Of a stretch of DNA of 11,572 nt, positions 6,904-11,572 are shown piece after piece. Every line of letters starts with the position of its first letter. Position 1 is the stretch's first letter. The notes below the pieces were generated by a model, which searched no databases, was not told where the DNA came from, and saw only the letters and a list, made by a program, of their open reading frames with translations. The stretch comes from Coriobacteriia bacterium (GTDB taxonomy: Bacteria > Actinomycetota > Coriobacteriia > Coriobacteriales > QAMH01): assembly GCA_900758075.1 (NCBI GenBank), contig CAAEQF010000034.1:1-11572 (forward strand), read 5' to 3'. The position numbers and the translations under genes were made by a program.

Positions 6904-7971
6904 GTGTTTCTTGACGCACTGCTCGATGCGTGTCTCGACACGCTCAAAGTGTTTCCGTTTCTGCTCGTCACGTACCTCTTCATGGAATGGCTCGAGCACG
7001 GTGCGGGCAAAAAGTTCGAGCGTGTCATCGCGAAGGGCGGGCGCGTAGGTCCGCTCGTCGGCGCGTTGCTCGGCGTCATCCCGCAGTGCGGGTTTTCTGG
7101 GGCGGCGGCGACGCTGTATGCCGGACGCGTGGTGACTCTGGGAACGCTCATCGCGGTTTTTACTTCGACGAGCGACGAGATGATTCCAATCATGCTCTCC
7201 GAGGCAGCTCCCCCTGCTCTCATCGGCGGAATTCTGCTTGTAAAAGTCATCACGGGTATTGTCTGCGGCCTTGCGCTCGACTTCGTGCTAACGAAGACGG
7301 GGCGCTTGCACACGGGCCTGTCGTCGCTCAAGCGTCACCAGGGACACGGCGACAACGATATCCACGAGCTGTGCGAGGAGGAAGGCTGCGAGTGCTCGGA
7401 TGAGGATTCCGAACTTCTCCAGCCAAGGAGAACCGACCCCGCAGACAGTGATTCCGCAGGCAGTTGCCCACAGCCAGGGAGAACCGACCCCGCTGCCGGC
7501 AGTCTCCAGCCAAGGAGAGCCGACCCCGCAGGCGAGGGCGCTTTGGCCGCCCACAACCATGGGCACGGCCATGGCCATCATCACGGGATCTTCGTTCCAG
7601 CGCTCAAGCACTCCGTCAGCGTCACCATCTTCATCTTCGTTGTGACGCTCGGGATTAACCTGCTCGCGGAAGCGGGACTCGAGGGGGCGCTCGCGAGTGT
7701 GACGCAGGATCCGTTTTTGAGCCCGATTGTCATGGCGTTGTTTGGGTTTATCCCGAACTGCGCAGTTTCGGTCGGCATGACGCAGCTATACCTCGAAGGA
7801 GTTATGAGCGGTGGGGCTCTGGTCTCGGGGCTCACAGTCAACTCGGGGATTGGTCTGATCGTGCTGTTCCGCACGAACCGCGATTCCAACGAGAACCTGC
7901 GAATCATGGCGGTGATGCTGGCGGTTGGCGTCCTTGCTGGCTGGATGGTTCAGCTGGTGGGATTGTTCTAA
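6904..7971 (+). CDS. Putative 10-TM heavy-metal/manganese exporter (ArsP_2-type) with metal-rich central loop
   Basis: A 355-residue integral membrane protein with two related halves. IPQCGFS...LYAGRV (from residue 60) in the first half is mirrored by IPNCAVS...LYLEGV in the second, as in the putative manganese/arsenic 10-TM exporter family. The central hydrophilic loop (about 125-230) carries a Cys cluster (CEEEGCEC), then three in-frame copies of the dispersed repeat (QPRRTDPA, QPGRTDPA, QPRRADPA, about 173-208), then the His cluster HNHGHGHGHHHG from residue 217. Cys and His clusters suggest metal binding or sensing. The start is GTG with a strong GGGGGAG 4 bases upstream. The ribosome binding site sits in a small GGGG/CCCC hairpin. 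The true ion (Mn, Zn, Cu or As) cannot be told from sequence. It stands alone, with no regulator beside it. Confidence 0.75.
   Translation: MFLDALLDACLDTLKVFPFLLVTYLFMEWLEHGAGKKFERVIAKGGRVGPLVGALLGVIPQCGFSGAAATLYAGRVVTLGTLIAVFTSTSDEMIPIMLSEAAPPALIGGILLVKVITGIVCGLALDFVLTKTGRLHTGLSSLKRHQGHGDNDIHELCEEEGCECSDEDSELLQPRRTDPADSDSAGSCPQPGRTDPAAGSLQPRRADPAGEGALAAHNHGHGHGHHHGIFVPALKHSVSVTIFIFVVTLGINLLAEAGLEGALASVTQDPFLSPIVMALFGFIPNCAVSVGMTQLYLEGVMSGGALVSGLTVNSGIGLIVLFRTNRDSNENLRIMAVMLAVGVLAGWMVQLVGLF
7423..7440 (+). repeat. Dispersed repeat copy in the exporter gene (1 of 3)
   Basis: CCAAGGAGAACCGACCCC, preceded by CAG and read as QPRRTDP. The 33 bases after it separate it from the second copy, which keeps the frame. 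Confidence 0.9.
7474..7491 (+). repeat. Dispersed repeat copy in the exporter gene (2 of 3)
   Basis: CCAGGGAGAACCGACCCC, preceded by CAG and read as QPGRTDP. It begins 51 bases after copy 1, a multiple of three. Confidence 0.9.
7510..7527 (+). repeat. Dispersed repeat copy in the exporter gene (3 of 3)
   Basis: CCAAGGAGAGCCGACCCC, preceded by CAG and read as QPRRADP. It begins 36 bases after copy 2. It carries one change (A to G) in the otherwise invariant core, giving alanine for threonine. Confidence 0.85.
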
Positions 7972-7973
7972 AG

Positions 7974-7989
7974 GCGGGAGACGGCCCGC
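7974..7989 (+). terminator. Weak stem-loop after the exporter gene
   Basis: GCGGG (7974-7978) can pair with CCCGC (7985-7989) just after the TAA at 7969-7971. There is no T-run, so it is at best a weak or factor-dependent terminator. The large hairpin at 8011-8077 follows closely. Confidence 0.25.
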
Positions 7990-8010
7990 TTGCATCTCGC
8001 TTCCAGCTGC

Positions 8011-8077
8011 GGGGTCGGTTCTCGCTGGTCCTAATAGCATGGGGTATCTGCTATTGGAGCCACTGAGAACCGACCCC
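8011..8077. repeat. 67-bp inverted-pair element (hairpin 2)
   Basis: Reverse copy 8011-8028 and forward copy 8060-8077 enclose inner arms TCCTAATAGCA / TGCTATTGGAG and a 9-base loop. The arms total 29 bases each, with a few mismatches and G-T pairs. The length equals that of the element at 5917-5983, but the inner sequence differs. It lies between the exporter and htrA genes. The rest of 7972-8235 contains only weak signals. Confidence 0.88.
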
Positions 8078-8188
8078 GCCATCAGGGCCCCAGCATCAAA
8101 TCCCACCATCGACATTTCTGAAAGCAACCTGAAATCATGTGGCGGTTTTGTTACGGAGAACAGTCTGCCCGCGTAAAAGGTTGCATAC

Positions 8189-8196
8189 TGACGTCA
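8189..8196. promoter_or_regulatory. Perfect 8-bp palindrome upstream of the HtrA gene
   Basis: TGACGTCA at 8189-8196 lies 39 bases before the HtrA start, directly after a CATACT that could be a weak -10 box. It could be a dimer-binding half of an operator, but short palindromes arise by chance in this base composition. Confidence 0.2.
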
Positions 8197-8235
8197 GCAA
8201 ACAAGAGAGAGTACCCCAACGAGAAAGGGACCGCC

Positions 8236-9699
8236 ATGAGCGACATGTACAACGGGACTCCGGTTCCACCGTATGCCGAGCAAGACGACGCCGGCAATAC
8301 GGCGCATCAGGCAAACACCAAGCCGAACGGCACGAAACACGAGAAGCACAAGAAGGAGGGAAAGCAGCATTCGGGCGACCGCAGCATGCTCAAGTCTATC
8401 GGCGGCGGTGCCATCGGTGCAGTGATTGTCGTCGCCCTCGTCATGATGCTCTGGTCGTGGACTCCGCTGTTCAATGGCATGAAGTCCGGCACGGTGAGCA
8501 GCAGCAACGGCACGATCACCATTACAGGCGACGACGAGGCCACGACGGCAGAGGCGGTCGCTGCGAAGGACATCGACTCCGTCGTGACCATCTACGTGTA
8601 CTCGAACACGTCTTCCGACTACAGCCAGTACTTCAACAGCGGAAGCTCCTCTTCCAACAGCCCGAGTGCGCTCGGATCCGGCGTTATCATCAAACAGGAC
8701 GGCGACTACTACTACATCGTGACCAACTACCATGTCGTCGAGGGCGCATCCAAGGCGACGGTCAAGGTCGGCGACCAGCAGTACACCGCCGAAAGCGTCG
8801 GCTACGACTCCAAGACCGACCTCGCAGTCATCAGGATCAAGGCAAGCGGCCTGACCGTGATGGAGTGGGGCGATTCCACGAACCTGAACGTCGGCCAGTG
8901 GGTCATGGCAATCGGCTCGCCGTATGGCTACGAGCAGACAGTCACTACGGGCATCGTCTCGGCGCTGTACCGTTCGGATGTCCTGTCTGATGAGAGCGGC
9001 TTTGGCACGACGGTCTACACCGACATGATTCAGACCGACGCGGCGATTAATCCCGGCAATTCCGGTGGCGCACTGGTTGACAGCGAGGGCCGCCTGATTG
9101 GCATCAATACCTACATTTCGTCGACATCTCAGAGCAGCGCTGGCCTGGGGTTCGCGATTCCGTCGGCGGAGGTCCAGTCGGTCACCGAACAGCTGATCAA
9201 TGGGCAGACGGTCAACCATGCCTACCTCGGCATCACGATGAGCAAGTCGAACGACCCGGCAGGGGTCAAGGTGACGTCGGTATTCAAGGATACGGCGGCC
9301 GCTTCCGCTGGTCTGCAGACCGGTGATGTCATCACCAAGATTGATGGCTCGGACGTCACCTCGACGAACGACGTGAGCGTTGCGGTGAGCAAGAAGAGCG
9401 CGGGCGACACGCTCGACATCACATACGTGAGAAACGGGCAGGAGAACACGACGACTGCGGCTCTCGGCTCCGATGCGGACCAGTCGGAAGAGTATGCAGA
9501 TAATGGTGCGCCCTCCAACGAGAACTACTATGGCGGCAACGGAAGCGGACGTGGTTATGGCAACAGCGGCTCCGGAAACGGCAGTTCGGGCAATGGCGGG
9601 TCAAACAGCGATATGCTCAACGAGCTGTTCGGCAACATGTTCGGATACGGTTCTGGCAATGGTAGCGGGTCGAACAGCGGAAGCTTCTGGAACAACTAG
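8236..9699 (+). CDS. htrA: HtrA/DegP-family membrane-anchored serine protease with PDZ domain
   Basis: A 487-residue trypsin-like quality-control protease. A charged, Lys/His-rich cytoplasmic segment (1-53) precedes a transmembrane anchor (about 55-78). The protease domain follows, with catalytic triad H166 (TNYHVVEG), D195 (KTDLAV) and S276 (NPGNSGG). One PDZ domain spans about 328-415 (YLGITM...GLQTGDVI..IDG). The C-terminus (about 428-487) is a low-complexity Gly/Ser/Asn tail, unusual for the core family. The ATG at 8236 is chosen because AAAGGGA lies 5 bases upstream; the frame is open back to 8137 but without a better start. The active site should lie outside the membrane, degrading misfolded exported proteins or processing surface proteins. 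It is probably transcribed alone, with a strong terminator downstream. Confidence 0.93.
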   Translation: MSDMYNGTPVPPYAEQDDAGNTAHQANTKPNGTKHEKHKKEGKQHSGDRSMLKSIGGGAIGAVIVVALVMMLWSWTPLFNGMKSGTVSSSNGTITITGDDEATTAEAVAAKDIDSVVTIYVYSNTSSDYSQYFNSGSSSSNSPSALGSGVIIKQDGDYYYIVTNYHVVEGASKATVKVGDQQYTAESVGYDSKTDLAVIRIKASGLTVMEWGDSTNLNVGQWVMAIGSPYGYEQTVTTGIVSALYRSDVLSDESGFGTTVYTDMIQTDAAINPGNSGGALVDSEGRLIGINTYISSTSQSSAGLGFAIPSAEVQSVTEQLINGQTVNHAYLGITMSKSNDPAGVKVTSVFKDTAAASAGLQTGDVITKIDGSDVTSTNDVSVAVSKKSAGDTLDITYVRNGQENTTTAALGSDADQSEEYADNGAPSNENYYGGNGSGRGYGNSGSGNGSSGNGGSNSDMLNELFGNMFGYGSGNGSGSNSGSFWNN

Positions 9700-9731
9700 C
9701 TTGACAAGAGCTCCACGGAGCGAACAGATTG

Positions 9732-9763
9732 AGGCGCCTGCCCATCGGGGCGGGCGCCTTTCT
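9732..9763 (+). terminator. Intrinsic terminator of the HtrA gene
   Basis: AGGCGCCTGCCC (9732-9743) pairs with GGGCGGGCGCCT (9748-9759), a 12-bp stem with one G-T pair and a 4-base loop (ATCG), followed by TTTCT. It begins 33 bases after the HtrA stop. Confidence 0.85.
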
Positions 9764-9780
9764 ATATGAGAGCGGTTATT

Positions 9781-9840
9781 GTCTTGGCAGAGGTGATAAC
9801 TAGGGAATATGACCGGGGAGAACCGACCCCGGGCCAAGAC
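9781..9840. repeat. Dispersed repeat copy inside a nested inverted repeat
   Basis: The forward copy at 9813-9830 (CCGGGGAGAACCGACCCC) forms its own small hairpin, CCGGGG at 9813-9818 pairing with CCCCGG at 9827-9832. It is enclosed by a perfect 8-bp inverted repeat, GTCTTGGC (9781-9788) and GCCAAGAC (9833-9840). Confidence 0.7.
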
Positions 9841-9853
9841 CAGGGGGCAATGA

Positions 9854-9871
9854 CCAATGAGAACCGACCCC
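9854..9871 (+). repeat. Dispersed repeat copy
   Basis: CCAATGAGAACCGACCCC, preceded by GGCAATGA. The longer flank GGCAATGACCA is shared with the partial copy at the right end of the window, marking a sub-type of the repeat. Confidence 0.9.
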
Positions 9872-9875
9872 ACAG

Positions 9876-9925
9876 CTTCCAATAGCGGTGATTGTCTGCT
9901 ATTGGAGCCAACGAGAACCGACCCC
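9876..9925 (+). repeat. Half of an inverted-pair element with a forward repeat copy
   Basis: TCCAATAGC (9878-9886) pairs perfectly with GCTATTGGA (9898-9906), followed by the repeat copy CCAACGAGAACCGACCCC at 9908-9925. The right half matches hairpin 2 (CTGCTATTGGAGCCA), but the outer left arm is missing. The stretch 9764-10034 contains three repeat copies and no gene. Confidence 0.8.
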
Positions 9926-10034
9926 GTCTATCGGTGCGCAACAATTGCCGTGTCATGCACGTCCACGGGCAATTGGCTACCATATGCGTGATTAATCAAA
10001 TCAGCAGCAGTTGTCTAGCGGGGCGGATCACTTC

Positions 10035-10463
10035 ATGAGAAAGCAGACGAACCGGGGATTCTTCAAGACGCTCGCGGCGCAGTTCGCAAAATTCGGTGTG
10101 GTTGGCTTTCTCGCGTTTTTGATTGACTATGCGGTCCTGATGGTGCTGACGCAAGCGCTTGACTGGGACCCGGTACTTTCCGCGGCAATCTCGTTTGTTA
10201 TTTCGGTGGTGTTCAACTACCTCGCGTCCATGCAGTACGTATTCACGCGACGCGATGATTTGTCGCGACGAAAGGAGTTTGCCCTCTTTGTCGTTTTGAG
10301 CGTTATCGGGCTTGGGATAAACGAGATCGTCATCTGGGTGGGAACGGCAGCTTTCGGAGCGGGTGCGCTCGCGGTGACGGCGACGAAGGTCGTCGCGACG
10401 GTTATTGTCGCGCTGTGGAACTTTTGGAGCCGGAAGAAATGGCTCGACGCAAGCAGCTATTAG
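10035..10463 (+). CDS. GtrA-family membrane protein
   Basis: A 142-residue polytopic protein with four predicted transmembrane helices and the GtrA signature: FAKFGVVGFLAFLIDYAVL at the start, FNYLASMQYVF in the middle and WNFWSRKKW near the end. GtrA proteins are thought to help flip lipid-linked sugars (for example undecaprenyl-phosphate-glucose) across the membrane for cell-surface glycosylation. No glycosyltransferase gene lies beside it, so its substrate is unknown. The ATG at 10035 matches the family's usual short N-terminus; an in-frame TTG at 10011 would add eight residues, and neither has a strong ribosome binding site. It is followed at once by a repeat copy and converges with the - strand GGDEF gene. 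Confidence 0.85.
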   Translation: MRKQTNRGFFKTLAAQFAKFGVVGFLAFLIDYAVLMVLTQALDWDPVLSAAISFVISVVFNYLASMQYVFTRRDDLSRRKEFALFVVLSVIGLGINEIVIWVGTAAFGAGALAVTATKVVATVIVALWNFWSRKKWLDASSY

Positions 10464-10467
10464 CTTG

Positions 10468-10500
10468 CATCTGCTATTGGAGCCAGCGAGAACCGACCCC
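10468..10500 (+). repeat. Dispersed repeat copy with hairpin-type flank
   Basis: The copy CCAGCGAGAACCGACCCC at 10483-10500 is preceded by ATCTGCTATTGGAG, the same flank found in the right arms ending at 8077 and 9925. It begins within a few bases of the GtrA stop codon, and the left arm of the element is absent. Confidence 0.88.
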
Positions 10501-10511
10501 GCCGCCACCAG

Positions 10512-10529
10512 CCAGCGAGAACCGACCCC
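10512..10529 (+). repeat. Dispersed repeat copy
   Basis: CCAGCGAGAACCGACCCC, identical to those at 44, 72 and 10483 and preceded by CCAG. It lies between two convergent genes. Confidence 0.9.
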
Positions 10530-10538
10530 GGCTCCACA

Positions 10539-10559
10539 CGGCAGCACCTGACGCTGCCG
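10539..10559. terminator. Stem-loop between convergent genes
   Basis: CGGCAGC (10539-10545) pairs perfectly with GCTGCCG (10553-10559) around a 7-base loop. It lies downstream of both the GtrA gene (+) and the GGDEF gene (-). No T-run follows on either strand, so a terminator role is only possible. Confidence 0.35.
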
Positions 10560-10583
10560 CGAGCACTGCTTGTGCCTTGCGGT

Positions 10584-11513
10584 TTAGTCCCACAGATGGC
10601 TGTGGCGATGGCGGGTTGGGGAAGGTAGGCTGCGCGGAGAGGCCGACATCGCCTGCAGCGCGAGCTGCTCGAGCCCATCTTGCGTGTCTGCCGTCCATGC
10701 AGTTCGTACCGTCGCGGGAATCTCGTGTGCCTGGAGAATGCCGAGCAATACGCCAACACGCCGATTGAAGAGATCTTCCTGCACTCCCGGGCAGCACACC
10801 AAAAAATCGCTGCTGCCCATGCGGAACACCCAAGGACGTCGGAAATTTTCCAGCAGCATGTGCGCCAACTCTTCGAGAGCGGCATCGCCGGCATCGTGGC
10901 CAGCATGCCTGTTCGCCTTGCGAACGCCAGAAAGCTCGCAGCAGATCACGCCGGCACATTCGGCGGGGTCGGCCCGCAGCGCAAAACGATAGAAACCGCG
11001 TCTATTCGATACGCCCGTCAGCGGGTCCTCCGTATTATTTTCCTCGCGTAGATTGAGCTCGTCGCGATAGGCGAGCGTGGCCGCGAGCAACTTCACGATA
11101 ATGTTCGCGGGAACTTCGCTCCTGCACCCGTCGGCATCGCTTTTCTGCGCACCGTCGAGGTACAGCACGCCGTGCATTGCCCCGTTATCTCGAGCGCCTT
11201 CCCACTCGAGTGAGATGAGCGCGGCACCTCGGGGTACCTGCGCCTCCAGCGCCTCCGCGGGCACATGCTGCAGATGCTGCATTTTGGAGTGCACGCCCGC
11301 GGCGCACCACTCCTGCGTGTTGCCGAAATCTCCACTAGCACGCTCCTCGAACAGCCCCACGCGCGAGCATTGGTATGTAGTTCCTAGGCATTCAAGCAGG
11401 CTTGCCACTGATTCGTTGGGGTTATCCGAAGAGGCCACGCATGCGAGCGCGCCGTCGATGAGTCTTTCATTGAGGAGGAACCGCTGGGCTTGGGTATTCG
11501 TGGGTGCAGTCAT
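10584..11513 (-). CDS. GAF-like and degenerate GGDEF domain protein
   Basis: A 309-residue soluble protein. Residues about 12-150 look like a GAF-type sensor domain (weak: alternating helices and strands, and HGVLYLDG typical of a GAF strand). Residues 162-295 form a GGDEF domain beginning at DPLTGVSNRRGF and containing GHDAGDAAL. The signature loop reads GSSDF (233-237) instead of GG(D/E)EF, the metal-binding region reads CELSGVRKAN where active enzymes have DxDxFKxIND, and no RxxD inhibitory site precedes it. Cyclic di-GMP synthesis is therefore unlikely; a binding or purely regulatory role, or decay in progress, is more plausible. The C-terminus is Ser/Arg/His-rich. ATG at 11511-11513 is the only reasonable start, with no clear ribosome binding site. 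It is convergent with the GtrA gene. Confidence 0.8.
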   Translation of the reverse strand: MTAPTNTQAQRFLLNERLIDGALACVASSDNPNESVASLLECLGTTYQCSRVGLFEERASGDFGNTQEWCAAGVHSKMQHLQHVPAEALEAQVPRGAALISLEWEGARDNGAMHGVLYLDGAQKSDADGCRSEVPANIIVKLLAATLAYRDELNLREENNTEDPLTGVSNRRGFYRFALRADPAECAGVICCELSGVRKANRHAGHDAGDAALEELAHMLLENFRRPWVFRMGSSDFLVCCPGVQEDLFNRRVGVLLGILQAHEIPATVRTAWTADTQDGLEQLALQAMSASPRSLPSPTRHRHSHLWD

Positions 11514-11544
11514 CTCGAGCCAATCAAATCGTTACCAGCTCTGC

Positions 11545-11550
11545 ATTATA
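11545..11550 (-). promoter_or_regulatory. -10 box of the GGDEF gene
   Basis: On the - strand TATAAT occupies 11550-11545, 31 bases before the ATG, giving a leader of about 25 bases. The -35 region would coincide with the start of a repeat copy at the window edge, so no consensus -35 can be judged. Confidence 0.5.
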
Positions 11551-11564
11551 CCCCGCGGCAATGA

Positions 11565-11572
11565 CCAGCGAG
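11565..11572 (+). repeat. Dispersed repeat copy cut by the window end
   Basis: CCAGCGAG at 11565-11572 matches the first 8 bases of the 18-bp repeat and shares the preceding GGCAATGA with the copy at 9854. The rest would lie beyond the window. Confidence 0.6.

Noticed and set aside
7925..8176. 83-codon + strand frame covering hairpin 2
   Set aside because: It overlaps the end of the exporter gene in another frame. Its resemblance to the frame over hairpin 1 comes only from the shared 67-bp element.
8137..8235. Upstream extension of the HtrA frame
   Set aside because: The ATG at 8236 has a good ribosome binding site; the extension has no domain and no better start signal.
9978..9983. TACCAT as -10 box of the GtrA gene
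   Set aside because: It is a poor match with no -35 box at a suitable distance, so no promoter is claimed.
44..10529. CRISPR array
   Set aside because: Copies are 18 bp, irregularly spaced, in both orientations and partly inside genes. There are no regular unique spacers and no cas genes.

Overview
The window reads as a piece of a high-GC Gram-positive chromosome. The best guess is Actinomycetota, class Coriobacteriia (Slackia/Eggerthella-like). This rests on GC-rich codon use, GTG and TTG starts, the mix of protein families and the dispersed short repeats; no marker gene fixes the taxon. Eight protein genes lie on the + strand and one (a degenerate GGDEF protein) on the - strand at the right edge. 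No tRNA, rRNA, CRISPR array or transposase gene was seen.

Region 1 (1-5865) is a compact potassium-uptake cluster: a TrkH-type channel subunit fused to an extracytoplasmic domain (170-2401), a 45-residue single-span membrane protein with a TTG start (2438-2575), a second TrkH (2586-4118), a separate membrane-anchored paralogue of the extracytoplasmic domain (4115-4879), and the ribosome-assembly GTPase RsgA (4876-5865). The last three genes overlap by 4 bases at each junction, which suggests one translationally coupled operon. The same two-part unit (channel plus extracytoplasmic domain) is therefore present twice, fused in one copy and split in the other, with a small membrane protein between them. 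No TrkA gene lies inside the window.

Region 2 (5866-9763) carries a MobA-like nucleotidyltransferase, a 10-TM putative heavy-metal/manganese exporter with a Cys- and His-rich central loop, and an HtrA-type membrane-anchored serine protease followed by a good intrinsic terminator. Region 3 (9764-11572) holds a GtrA-family membrane protein and, convergently, a GAF-like plus degenerate GGDEF protein.

Running through all of this is a family of about 18-bp repeats, consensus CCAnnGAGAACCGACCCC. There are 16 full copies and some fragments, in both orientations. They occur singly, as a 28-bp tandem, as two 67-bp inverted pairs able to form long hairpins, and in frame within two protein-coding regions. 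This repeat family and the duplicated TrkH/extracytoplasmic-domain/small-protein cluster are the two signals most worth following. No database search was possible, so family names come from motifs seen in the translations.
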